Source: Gemmatimonadota bacterium | GTDB taxonomy: Bacteria; Gemmatimonadota; Gemmatimonadetes; Longimicrobiales; Gaopeijiaceae | DNA: 11,723 bases | Reading direction: 5' to 3' | NCBI GenBank assembly: GCA_007129525.1 | Contig: SKVI01000251.1 | Span: 1-11,723, forward strand | Shown: positions 1-6,709 of the stretch, in pieces | Position numbering within the stretch: the first letter of the stretch is position 1 | Layout of the letters: each line of letters starts with the position of its first letter | The notes under the pieces: generated by a model | The model's database searches: none | Seen by the model: only the letters and a program-made list of their open reading frames with translations | Told to the model about the DNA's origin: nothing | Program-made: the position numbers and the translations under genes

Positions 1-71
1 ACAAGATTCAACCCGTCGTCCCGCCGCGCCAGCCGACGCAGGGACCGGAACCCTCGGAGCAGGGCCCCGCC

Positions 72-608
72 TCATGGAGTCTCGAGGCGAAACGGCGCCG
101 AGACCCGCTCCTCCAGCGGAACCAACTCGCCCCACTCCGGCCCGTCAGGGTCGTAATCCCAATACGCTGACGTGATCACCAGCCGGTAGTAGCCCCTGAT
201 CTCGTCCACGGAGAACTTGGGGTAGATGCTCCTGTCAGGGAAACCGCCGAAGACGTGGAGCTCGTGCTCGTGGCTCTCGCCGGGGGGGATCTCGATGGGA
301 TGGCTGAGGCAAGACTGGAGCACCGGCGCCCAGCCCAGCACCCACTCCCGGCCCGTCCACTTCTCCAGGCGGAGGGCGAAGCTTCCGCGGCAGTTCAGGA
401 GGGAGATGGTCCGGTCCGTTCGGTTCCGGTACTCGAAGGCCAGGGTCCCGCTCCAGCCCGCAGTCCCGGCCTCCAGCACGAAGAACTCGCTGCCCATCAC
501 CACCGGCACATCCTCGTGGGAAAGTGGCGCGGTCGGGCCCTCTCCCCCACAGCCGAACAGGGCGAGGCTCGCGGCTCCCGCCAGGGCTACGGAACACAAA
601 AGACGCAC
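72..608 (-). CDS. Hypothetical lipoprotein, 178 aa
   Basis: The N-terminus is a short hydrophobic signal (residues 4-18) ending in a lipobox L-F-G-C with Cys20, so the mature protein is probably lipid-anchored; Gly at +2 does not indicate inner-membrane retention. The mature part is soluble and mixed charged/hydrophobic, with several Trp-containing segments and a predicted beta-rich look (SGTLAFEYRNRT, then a stretch rich in E, W and H), reminiscent of a small Ig-like or beta-sandwich domain, but I recognise no family. The start is a GTG at 608, chosen because a perfect GGAGG lies 5 nt upstream. The gene lies beyond the tRNA-Lys terminator (707-744), so it should have its own promoter in 609-706, although I see no convincing -35/-10 there. 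The reading frame and lipoprotein signal are well supported; the function is unknown. Confidence 0.8.
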   Translation of the reverse strand: MRLLCSVALAGAASLALFGCGGEGPTAPLSHEDVPVVMGSEFFVLEAGTAGWSGTLAFEYRNRTDRTISLLNCRGSFALRLEKWTGREWVLGWAPVLQSCLSHPIEIPPGESHEHELHVFGGFPDRSIYPKFSVDEIRGYYRLVITSAYWDYDPDGPEWGELVPLEERVSAPFRLETP

Positions 609-613
609 GGCTT

Positions 614-618
614 CCTCC
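614..618 (-). promoter_or_regulatory. Shine-Dalgarno GGAGG of the 72-608 lipoprotein gene
   Basis: The minus strand reads GGAGG followed by AAGCC and then GTG at 608. The perfect anti-SD match with 5-nt spacing decides the GTG start of the lipoprotein over any internal codon. Confidence 0.75.
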
Positions 619-706
619 GGTCAGGTGGGCGCACCCTCCTCCTACCTGGAAACGCTTGACCCGGTTCGAATGTGACGGGGCGGGACTTTCTCCCAGGACC
701 CTTTCC

Positions 707-744
707 AAAGAAAAGGCCCCCGAACCGCTCTGGGTCCGGGGGCC
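707..744 (-). terminator. Rho-independent terminator after tRNA-Lys
   Basis: On the minus strand an 8-bp perfect stem (737-744 with 715-722, GGCCCCCG paired to CGGGGGCC) continues after one A/C mismatch with three more pairs and closes on a small loop (727-732). It is followed directly by TTTTCTTT (714-707). This is a textbook GC-rich hairpin plus U-tract, located 34 nt past the tRNA 3' end. It should end both the tRNA transcript and any read-through from the long minus-strand operon. Confidence 0.9.
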
Positions 745-777
745 GCAAGCCCTTCTCCTACAACGCTTTTAGAAGAG

Positions 778-850
<73 letters not shown>

Positions 851-855
851 GGCAT

Positions 856-876
856 TCCGGATCCTTGGAATCCGGA
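856..876. repeat. Inverted repeat in the tRNA-Lys 5' leader
   Basis: TCCGGAT (856-862) and ATCCGGA (870-876) are perfect 7-bp inverted arms around a 7-nt spacer, 6 nt upstream of the tRNA 5' end. No T-tract follows on either strand, so it is not a standard terminator. It would fold in the 5' leader of a pre-tRNA started near 877, or mark the 3' end of the upstream operon mRNA. The function is not established. Confidence 0.6.
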
Positions 877-883
877 GCTGTGA

Positions 884-911
884 AAGCTAACGGATGGGTG
901 GGGGGCGTCAA
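884..911 (-). promoter_or_regulatory. Candidate promoter for tRNA-Lys
   Basis: On the minus strand TTGACG (911-906) is a 5/6 match to the sigma70 -35 box. Sixteen nt further on, TAGCTT (889-884) is a weak -10 (T, A and final T match). Transcription would begin near 877, about 27 nt before the mature tRNA. The -35 box contains the TGA stop codon (910-908) of the upstream membrane-protein gene. The -35 is good but the -10 is poor, so confidence is moderate. Confidence 0.4.
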
Positions 912-1177
912 CCCTGGCGCTCCCGCTCGGCCCGCCAGCGACGACGCGCCGGGGGCAGGTAGAGCCAGAGGAGTCCGGCGGTCTGCAGAGCCAACTGCAG
1001 TGCGATGGCCGCCCGGAGGCTCCAGTCGGCGATCATGAGGCCGGCCAGGATGGGCAGGAGGAAGGCCGCCGGCAGTCCCCAGGCGAACCGGCGGGGGTGC
1101 GCCCGGATGGTGGCGAAGGGCTCCTGCTCCATGAGTGAGCGCTTCGTCTCCCGGGCCGTGGATTGGTCTTCCGCCAT
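908..1177 (-). CDS. Small two-helix membrane protein, 89 aa
   Basis: I do not recognise a family. The protein has a polar, charged N-terminus (residues 1-30, with an R/H-rich stretch IRAHPRRF just before the membrane). Two hydrophobic segments follow at about residues 33-49 and 55-73, joined by a short D-W-S turn, and the tail is strongly basic (PPARRRWRAERERQG). By the positive-inside rule this suggests a hairpin with both ends in the cytoplasm. The ATG at 1177 has GGAG 7 nt upstream. The gene begins 15 bp after the glutaryl-CoA dehydrogenase stop codon, so it is very probably co-transcribed and last in the operon before tRNA-Lys. It has no visible catalytic motif and could be a small membrane partner or an orphan hypothetical. 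Confidence 0.7.
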   Translation of the reverse strand: MAEDQSTARETKRSLMEQEPFATIRAHPRRFAWGLPAAFLLPILAGLMIADWSLRAAIALQLALQTAGLLWLYLPPARRRWRAERERQG

Positions 1178-1192
1178 GATCCCGCTCCGGCC

Positions 1193-2377
1193 TCAGTAGG
1201 CGGCGAGCCCGGTGACGGCCTGTCCCAGGACCAGGCTGTGGATGTCGTGGGTCCCCTCGTAGGTGTAGACCGACTCCAGGTTGGCCATGTGCCGCATGGC
1301 CGAGTACTCTATCAGGATCCCGTTGCCCCCCAGGAGCCTGCGAGCCTCGCGAGCCACCTCGCACGCCATGTCCACGTTGGCGCGCTTGGCCATGGAGACC
1401 TGCTGGGGTGTCATGGTGCCCTCGTCCTTCAGGCGCCCGAGGCGGTAGGCCATGAGCTGCCCCTGGGTGATTCCGGTGACCATGTCCGCCAGGCGAACCT
1501 GCTGGATCTGCTTTCCGCCGATGGGCCCATCGAACATGACCCTCTCCGTCGAATAGCTCCGGGCCTCCTCGAAGCAGCCCATGGCGGCCCCCAGGGCTCC
1601 CCAGGCGATCCCGTAGCGGGCCTGCGTAAGGCACATGAGGGGATTCTTGAGTCCCGTGGTCTTCGGGAGCAGAGCTGACTCGGGGACCTCCACGTCCTCC
1701 AGGTGCAGCTCGCTGGTGTCCGAAGCCAGCAGCGACAGCTTGCCTTTCTGGTCCCGGGCGCTGAAACCGGGGGCGTCGGCGGGGACCAGAAAGCCCCTGA
1801 TCCCCTTCGTGTCACCGATCTCGCCGGTCTGGGCCCACACCACCGCCATGTCGGCCATGGAGCCGCTGGTGATCCACATCTTGGTCCCGTTCAGGAGCCA
1901 GCCGGCGTCGGTCTTCCGGGCCGTGGTGACCATGCCGCCCGGGTTGGATCCGTAGTCCGGCTCGGTGAGCCCGAAGCAGCCGATCTTCTCACCGGAGGCC
2001 AGCTGCGGAAGCCACGTCTTCTTCTGCTCGTCGCTTCCGAAGGCGTGAATGGGGTACATGACAAGGGCCCCCTGCACAGAGGCGAAGGAGCGGATCCCCG
2101 AATCGCCCCGTTCCAGCTCCTGCATGATGAGCCCGTAGGCCACGTTGTTCAGGCCGGCGCACCCGTATTCCTCGGGCAGGTTGGCGCCCAGCATGCCCAT
2201 CTCGCCCATCTCCGGGATGAGCTCCTCGGGAAAACGGCGTTCGATGTAGGCCTCCTCGATGATGGGGAGCACCCGGTCGTCCACCCACTCCCGGATGGTG
2301 TCTCGCACCATCCGCTCCTCGTCGGAGAAGAGCGAGTCGATATCGTAGAAGTCCACACCTTTGAAGCTGGGAGCCAT
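1193..2377 (-). CDS. gcdH: Glutaryl-CoA dehydrogenase (acyl-CoA dehydrogenase family)
   Basis: FAD enzyme that oxidatively decarboxylates glutaryl-CoA to crotonyl-CoA in lysine, tryptophan and aromatic degradation, passing electrons to ETF; cytoplasmic. At 394 aa it is full length. The N-terminal helical domain contains E-L-E-R-G-D-S-G-I-R-S (residues 87-97), where Glu89 and Arg96 match the carboxylate-binding Glu87/Arg94 of human GCDH. The flavin-contacting motif GCFGLTEPDYGSNP starts near residue 133. The C-terminal TYEGTHDIH (372-380) carries Glu374, the catalytic base typical of this subfamily, then SLVLGQAVTG. These features separate it from straight-chain acyl-CoA dehydrogenases. The ATG at 2377 has AAGGA about 10 nt upstream. 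It sits 45 bp after the Cys-motif membrane protein and 15 bp before a small membrane protein. Whether it decarboxylates or stops at glutaconyl-CoA cannot be settled by eye. Confidence 0.93.
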   Translation of the reverse strand: MAPSFKGVDFYDIDSLFSDEERMVRDTIREWVDDRVLPIIEEAYIERRFPEELIPEMGEMGMLGANLPEEYGCAGLNNVAYGLIMQELERGDSGIRSFASVQGALVMYPIHAFGSDEQKKTWLPQLASGEKIGCFGLTEPDYGSNPGGMVTTARKTDAGWLLNGTKMWITSGSMADMAVVWAQTGEIGDTKGIRGFLVPADAPGFSARDQKGKLSLLASDTSELHLEDVEVPESALLPKTTGLKNPLMCLTQARYGIAWGALGAAMGCFEEARSYSTERVMFDGPIGGKQIQQVRLADMVTGITQGQLMAYRLGRLKDEGTMTPQQVSMAKRANVDMACEVAREARRLLGGNGILIEYSAMRHMANLESVYTYEGTHDIHSLVLGQAVTGLAAY

Positions 2378-2422
2378 GAATCTCGAGTCCTTTCGTGGTC
2401 CTGGTGAATTGAATGGGAGACG

Positions 2423-2842
2423 TCAGTCGGAGGCGTCCCGCTCTTGCTCGTCGCGCCGCGACTCGCCACCCTCAACCGGGGTCCCGGGGGGCGGCGGGAT
2501 CGCCTCCCTCGCCCTGCGATTTGCCAGCCGTTCGTACCCGTAGAAGAGCTCCCGGGCCACTCGACCGCCCAGGTAGAGCGCCACGGCGAGGGTGGCAGCC
2601 CAGGCCGTCGGTATGAGGCTCAGGTCCGGCTGGATGACGAACCAGATGTACGCCCCGAGGACCGCGGCCAACCCCACCCCTGCGGCCCACCCCCGACGGC
2701 TCGCCCGGCGACGGGCCACTGCCTGGCACTCCTCACACCAGAGGAGCCGGTCGAGCTCGTGCACGGACTTCACCTGGAGACAGCGCACACACGTTACGTC
2801 TTCCGGGAACCGATTCCGCCAATCGACCTCCTTCTCGCTCAT
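2423..2842 (-). CDS. Membrane protein with N-terminal CxxC/CxxC motif, 139 aa
   Basis: I do not recognise a named family. From the ATG at 2842 the protein starts with a hydrophilic domain carrying two Cys pairs, C18-x-x-C21 and C36-x-x-C39, spaced like a small zinc ribbon. A basic stretch (ARRRASRRGW) follows, then two transmembrane helices at about residues 51-70 and 77-93. A charged C-terminal tail includes a Pro run and ends in an E/R/D-rich segment. The basic residues before helix 1 and after helix 2 suggest that both the Cys domain and the tail are cytoplasmic. An in-frame GTG at 2851 directly abuts the isocitrate dehydrogenase stop (2852-2854) and would add MGR; I prefer the ATG because GTGGGACGG before it offers a better ribosome site. 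The gene is clearly coupled to the isocitrate dehydrogenase upstream and lies 45 bp before gcdH. Confidence 0.8.
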   Translation of the reverse strand: MSEKEVDWRNRFPEDVTCVRCLQVKSVHELDRLLWCEECQAVARRRASRRGWAAGVGLAAVLGAYIWFVIQPDLSLIPTAWAATLAVALYLGGRVARELFYGYERLANRRAREAIPPPPGTPVEGGESRRDEQERDASD

Positions 2843-2851
2843 CCGTCCCAC

Positions 2852-3868
2852 TCAGTCCAGGTTCCGGACCACCGCATCGGTGAACTCCTTCGTGTTGCAC
2901 GTGCCGCCCAGGTCCCTGGTCCGGGTGGCCGGATCTTGAAGGGTGGTGCGGAGGGCAGCGCGAATCCGTCGGGCCGCCTCGACCTGGTCCACGTGCTCCA
3001 GGAGCATGGCCGCCGAGAGGGTGAGGGAGCAGGGATTGGCAATGCCCCGGCCGGCGATGTCCGGTGCCGAGCCGTGAACGGCCTCGAACATGGCCGTGTC
3101 CTTGCCGATGTTCCCCGCCGGCGCCAGCCCCATTCCCCCCACCAGGCCGGCCATGAGGTCGGACAGAATGTCGCCGAACATGTTCTCCATGACCAGGACG
3201 TCGAAGTCATACGGGTTTACCACCAACTGCATGGCGGTGGCGTCGATGATCCGGTCCTCGAACTCCACCTCGCCTTCATACTCCCGTGCCACCTCCCTCC
3301 CCACATCGAGGAAGAGCCCCTGGGTGTACTTCAGGATGTTGGCCTTGTGGGCCAGCGTCACCTTCTTGCGATCGTTGGCCCGGGCATACTCGAAGGCGTA
3401 CCGGACGATTCGCTCGGCCCCGAAACGGGTAATGATCATCACCGACTCGGCCGCCGCCCGCGGATCGCCCTCCAGGCCGATGTAGTGCTCCACCCCCACG
3501 TAGAGCCCCTCGGTGTTCTCACGGATCAAGACCAGGTCGATGTCCTCGTACCGCCCTCCCGGAACCAGGGTCATGGCCGGGCGAATGTTGGCGTAGAGAT
3601 CGAACTCCTTGCGAATGGCCACGTTGATGGACCTGAAGCCGGTCCCCACCGGAGTGGTGAGGGGGCCCTTCAGGCACACCGCGTTTCGGCGAATGGAATC
3701 CAGCGTCCCCTCGGGCAGGGGATTCTTGAGGGCGTCCACCCCAGCCAGCCCCGCCAGCTGTTCGTCGTACTCCAGCTCGGCTCCGGCGGCCTCCAGAATG
3801 GTCAGGGTGGCGTCCGTCACTTCGGGACCGATGCCGTCGCCGGGAATCACTGTGATGGTCGTTGCCAT
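2852..3868 (-). CDS. icd: NAD-type isocitrate dehydrogenase (IDH/IPMDH family), 338 aa
   Basis: Beta-decarboxylating dehydrogenase converting isocitrate to 2-oxoglutarate plus CO2 in the TCA cycle; cytoplasmic. The substrate loop TTPVGTGFRSINVAIR (71-86) holds Ser80 and Asn82 with Arg86, matching Ser113/Asn115/Arg119 of E. coli IDH and unlike isopropylmalate or homoisocitrate dehydrogenases. Further residues are Arg96 in DLYANIRP, RENTEGLY (116-123), catalytic Lys175 in AHKAN, and metal-binding Asp209, Asp233 and Asp237 (FGDILSD). HGSAPDIAG (265-273) has Asp270-Ile271 where NADP enzymes have Lys-Tyr, which indicates NAD use. It is the short, IDH3-like form rather than the ~415-aa E. coli type. 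The ATG at 3868 gives the standard MATTITVIPGDGIG start. It is downstream of two lipoproteins (47-bp gap) and abuts the Cys-motif membrane protein. Confidence 0.9.
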   Translation of the reverse strand: MATTITVIPGDGIGPEVTDATLTILEAAGAELEYDEQLAGLAGVDALKNPLPEGTLDSIRRNAVCLKGPLTTPVGTGFRSINVAIRKEFDLYANIRPAMTLVPGGRYEDIDLVLIRENTEGLYVGVEHYIGLEGDPRAAAESVMIITRFGAERIVRYAFEYARANDRKKVTLAHKANILKYTQGLFLDVGREVAREYEGEVEFEDRIIDATAMQLVVNPYDFDVLVMENMFGDILSDLMAGLVGGMGLAPAGNIGKDTAMFEAVHGSAPDIAGRGIANPCSLTLSAAMLLEHVDQVEAARRIRAALRTTLQDPATRTRDLGGTCNTKEFTDAVVRNLD

Positions 3869-3915
3869 ATCCGCTCGCTGAAGTTGTCGGGAGTGGTCGT
3901 GGAAGATCGCTCGGC

Positions 3916-4449
3916 TCAGGCGTCGGTAGAGCCGATGTAGTCCGGATTATACTCGAATTCGGTGTGATCCTCACCCCATTCGACCAGATCCCGCATGGCG
4001 GCGGGCCGCTCGGTCCCTTCCCGTTGAGCCTCGGTGGCCACCCGAAGGGCCCGGTTCCAGGTGAGCTGGGTCAGTACCTCCCGGCTCAGCAAGGCCTGCG
4101 ACATGACGTCGCCGTTCGGATGAAGGGCACGGACGCGCACGCCCCCCAGCCCCGGATGCTGATCGAAGGCATCCCGGGTCCCACCGCTGAACACGAAGAT
4201 GTACGGGAAGGCCTTCGCCCAGAGGTCGCCTCCGCGCTCGTACTGGACCGGGTCGATCGTCACGTCGACGACCGCCACGTTCCCACTCATGGCCACCGAC
4301 AGCTCACCGCCGTACTGGTAGAGCGCCTCCACCTCCTGGGCAGCAGGCACCGGGTGCTCTTCCTCCTCCACCATCTCACACGCCGGCAGAAGCGCCAGCG
4401 CCAGAACCGGAGCGGCCAGCAGGGCCGCCTTCCGGATGATCAAGATCAT
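3916..4449 (-). CDS. Hypothetical lipoprotein, 177 aa
   Basis: The signal peptide covers residues 1-23: a single Arg/Lys pair, a long Ala/Leu core and lipobox L-P-A-C with Cys24. Glu at +2 and an acidic EEEE stretch follow. The mature domain (about residues 40-177) alternates hydrophobic and charged residues (VAVVDVTIDPVQY, YIFVFSGGTRDAF, LGGVRVRALH), suggesting a compact alpha/beta or beta-rich fold; no catalytic signature stands out and I recognise no family. The ATG at 4449 is the natural start, although the ribosome site is weak (AAGGAA about 13 nt upstream). It lies 45 bp after another lipoprotein gene and 47 bp before isocitrate dehydrogenase. Anchoring in the outer membrane is likely but inferred from the lipobox alone. 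Confidence 0.8.
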   Translation of the reverse strand: MILIIRKAALLAAPVLALALLPACEMVEEEEHPVPAAQEVEALYQYGGELSVAMSGNVAVVDVTIDPVQYERGGDLWAKAFPYIFVFSGGTRDAFDQHPGLGGVRVRALHPNGDVMSQALLSREVLTQLTWNRALRVATEAQREGTERPAAMRDLVEWGEDHTEFEYNPDYIGSTDA

Positions 4450-4494
4450 GATATCTGTCGTTCCTTGCTCGTTGAGGAATGAGTCCCGCCCACG

Positions 4495-5124
4495 TCAGGG
4501 CAGAAGTCGACCGGCCAGTCGCTCGGCTACCAATGCAGCCGGCGCCGGCGTGTCCGCCGCACCGGGATCACCTTGGATGATGGACTGCCACAGGACCCGG
4601 CCGGTGCGGGGATCCAGCAGCGCCACGTTCAGCCTCACCGAAGCGAGGCCCGTCTCATCCGCCGTCTCGCCGCGCGCTGTCACCGGGAGCACCGCGTAGC
4701 CGGCCTCGGTGAGGCCCGCCAGTCGGTAGAGGGTTCCGAAGAGGGGATCTCCCACCCGCTCCACCTCTCCCATCTCGAAGGCGGCCACCGGGAGATTCCG
4801 GGGATCGCCGCCCAGCGCGCCGGCGCGTTCTGCCACGCTATCCAATTCGCTTCCGGCGATCCACCGCACCGTGGATCCCGCCTCCCGCAGCGCGTGGGCC
4901 AGCTCCGCGTCCAGGTCACCGGCCACCCCCACCTGCCCCTGTACGGGCAGGAGGAGCACCCCAGTGCCCCGGAGCTCGGGGACAGCGCCCCGTTCCCAGC
5001 CGGGGCCGGGGGGCTCGGGCGCCGAACCGACGCCGCACCCCGCCAGGAGGGCCACAGCCGCGAGGGCCGTCAAAGCCAGCGTCCGGGAGGGTCGTCTGAC
5101 GATCTGAGGGGAAGGTTGATCCAC
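4495..5124 (-). CDS. Hypothetical lipoprotein, 209 aa
   Basis: An N-terminal signal with an Arg-containing n-region (residues 9-14), a hydrophobic core (16-27) and lipobox L-A-G-C with Cys30 is followed by a Pro/Gly-rich linker to about residue 50. The mature domain starts with a strand, GTGVLLLPVQG (53-63), then a helix with DAELAHALREAGSTVRW. Later come a second strand AVLPVTARGE, RLNVALLDPRTGRVLWQ and a C-terminal helix. This order resembles the outer-membrane lipoprotein folds of the CsgG/LpoB/PelC type, where an NTD-binding-like alpha/beta domain reports on an envelope process. That is an inference from secondary-structure pattern, not a recognised motif. The start is a GTG at 5124, 8 bp after the msrB stop, so the gene is probably translated from the same message. 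A second lipoprotein follows after 45 bp. Confidence 0.78.
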   Translation of the reverse strand: MDQPSPQIVRRPSRTLALTALAAVALLAGCGVGSAPEPPGPGWERGAVPELRGTGVLLLPVQGQVGVAGDLDAELAHALREAGSTVRWIAGSELDSVAERAGALGGDPRNLPVAAFEMGEVERVGDPLFGTLYRLAGLTEAGYAVLPVTARGETADETGLASVRLNVALLDPRTGRVLWQSIIQGDPGAADTPAPAALVAERLAGRLLP

Positions 5125-5132
5125 GGGGCGTA

Positions 5133-5591
5133 TTACAGGGACGGGCCCGGGCCGTTCCCCCCGTCGTCTCCCGCCGCCTCCTCCGGGTCCAGCTCCAGCG
5201 CCGCCGAGTTGAGGCAGTAGCGGAGCCCCGTGGGCGCGGGGCCGTCGGGAAAGAGGTGTCCGAGGTGGGCGTCACACACGGCGCAGAGCACCTCGGTGCG
5301 CCGCATGGCGAAGGACCGATCCTCCCGGGTGGTGACCACCCGGGGATCCAGCACGTCGGAAAAGGACGGCCAACCCGTCCCGGAGTCGTACTTGTGCTCC
5401 GACGAGAAGAGGGCAGTGCCGCAGCAGACGCAGCGGTAGCGCCCGTGCATGTGGGTGTTCCAGTACGCCCCGGTAAAGGCGCGTTCCGTGCCTCCCTCCC
5501 GGGCAATTCTATACTCCTCGGGGCTCAGCCGCTCCCGCCACTCCTCGTCGGTGCGTTCCACCCTCCTGGGCGGAGCGTCACGGTCGCTCAT
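5133..5591 (-). CDS. msrB: Peptide-methionine (R)-S-oxide reductase MsrB
   Basis: Reduces methionine-R-sulfoxide in proteins back to methionine using thioredoxin or similar reductants. The 152-aa protein is full length without a signal peptide, so it is cytoplasmic. Two CxxC pairs, C54/C57 (YRCVCCG) and C103/C106 (LCAVCD), bind structural zinc. GTGWPSF (71-77) and HLGHLFPDG (109-117) line the active site, and RYCLNSAAL contains the catalytic Cys126 and Asn128. The position that is a resolving Cys in many MsrBs (DSGCGWP) is Thr72 here, so the enzyme is either a one-Cys type or uses another Cys such as the extra Cys56. The ATG at 5591 lies 4 bp after the PPIase stop, with GGAAGCTGAGG spanning that stop, so translation is probably coupled. 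The C-terminal tail is Gly/Asp-rich and probably disordered. Confidence 0.95.
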   Translation of the reverse strand: MSDRDAPPRRVERTDEEWRERLSPEEYRIAREGGTERAFTGAYWNTHMHGRYRCVCCGTALFSSEHKYDSGTGWPSFSDVLDPRVVTTREDRSFAMRRTEVLCAVCDAHLGHLFPDGPAPTGLRYCLNSAALELDPEEAAGDDGGNGPGPSL

Positions 5592-5595
5592 GGCC

Positions 5596-6069
<474 letters not shown>

Positions 6070-6163
6070 TGCCGCGTTCCCTCTGGAGTGACTTTGTTGT
6101 GAATGGGTCCAGTACCGGAAGCGCCCGCGTCCGTTCCCCGGGCCGGAGGCGACAGTCTCGATC

Positions 6164-6709
6164 CTACCCGGGGCGGGGCACGACGGTGCAGTCCCGCTGC
6201 AGGAAGGCCCAGAACTCGGTGCAACTGCCTTCCAGTCGGTACTCCACCTCAGCCACCGGCGCAGCGGCGAAGACCGTCCCGTTCAGCTCCCTCAGAAAGG
6301 CCAGGCTGCCCGCCGACGACGAAGCGCCCGGGATGAGCGCCCGGAAGTCATGGAAATCCACGACGGCCCGACCCTCCTCCACCGTCACACTCCGGAGAAC
6401 GTCGCCGGTCTCCGAGGAGAAAAAGGAGGTCAGACCCATCTCCGACTCGGCAGGAGTGGGGCCGTGGACGAGAGCGGTGAGGGCCTGCTCCAGCCGAATC
6501 TCGGGCGCCGGCTCCACCTCGTCCGGCCCCAGGGGCAAGGAGACGGGCCGACGGACCCGGACCGGCTCCTCCCCCCGGTGGAAGGTAAGCTCCAACTCAG
6601 CCTCCAGGAGGCTCGGTTCCGGTTCGGGAGCGTCCTCTCCGCAGCCGCCGGCGAGGGCAGCCAGCAGAATGACGAGCCCCGCCGCGGCCGCCAACCCCGG
6701 GCCCCTCAC
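6164..6709 (-). CDS. GerMN-domain lipoprotein, 181 aa
   Basis: The gene begins with GTG at 6709, overlapping the TGA of the SDR gene in the tetranucleotide GTGA (6709-6706), which implies translational coupling. The signal sequence is residues 1-22 (Ala/Leu-rich core) with lipobox A-G-G-C, Cys23. The mature domain reads like the GerMN family: an LTFHRG strand near residue 40, a helix IRLEQALTALVHGPTPAESEMGL (about 71-93) with the family's typical L..L..GPT.AE pattern, then VTVEEGRAVVDFHDFRALIPG, and a final helix/strand with two Cys (EGSCTEFWAFLQRDCTVV) that may form a disulfide. GerMN proteins are known from spore germination and from lipoproteins of many non-sporulating bacteria; the precise role is unknown. 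An open frame extends further upstream, but that part is inside the SDR gene and I reject it. Confidence 0.82.
   Translation of the reverse strand: MRGPGLAAAAGLVILLAALAGGCGEDAPEPEPSLLEAELELTFHRGEEPVRVRRPVSLPLGPDEVEPAPEIRLEQALTALVHGPTPAESEMGLTSFFSSETGDVLRSVTVEEGRAVVDFHDFRALIPGASSSAGSLAFLRELNGTVFAAAPVAEVEYRLEGSCTEFWAFLQRDCTVVPRPG

Noticed and set aside
1..71. Left-edge sequence after the lipoprotein stop codon
   Set aside because: No start, RNA gene, hairpin with T-tract or promoter could be supported in these 71 bases.
2852..3868. Homoisocitrate or isopropylmalate dehydrogenase identity for the IDH-like gene, making a lysine pathway with the LeuA-like enzyme
   Set aside because: The substrate loop has the Ser-x-Asn and Arg of isocitrate dehydrogenases (Ser80, Asn82, Arg86), which those relatives lack. 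The tRNA-Lys and gcdH nearby are not evidence for a lysine biosynthesis cluster.
2444..3940. A 498-codon plus-strand open frame antisense to isocitrate dehydrogenase
   Set aside because: It lies opposite a gene with all catalytic residues in place, its translation is His/Gly/Arg-rich low-quality sequence without any domain, and such frames are common opposite GC-rich genes.
4461..4479. TTCCT/AGGAA short inverted repeat before the 177-aa lipoprotein gene
   Set aside because: Only 5 bp with a 9-nt spacer; one arm doubles as a weak ribosome-binding sequence, so no operator is claimed.
6136..6173. CCCCGGG/CCCGGGG inverted repeat at the end of the GerMN gene as a terminator
   Set aside because: The 24-nt loop is long, the stem is only 7 bp, and no T-tract follows on the minus strand; in DNA this GC-rich it may be chance.
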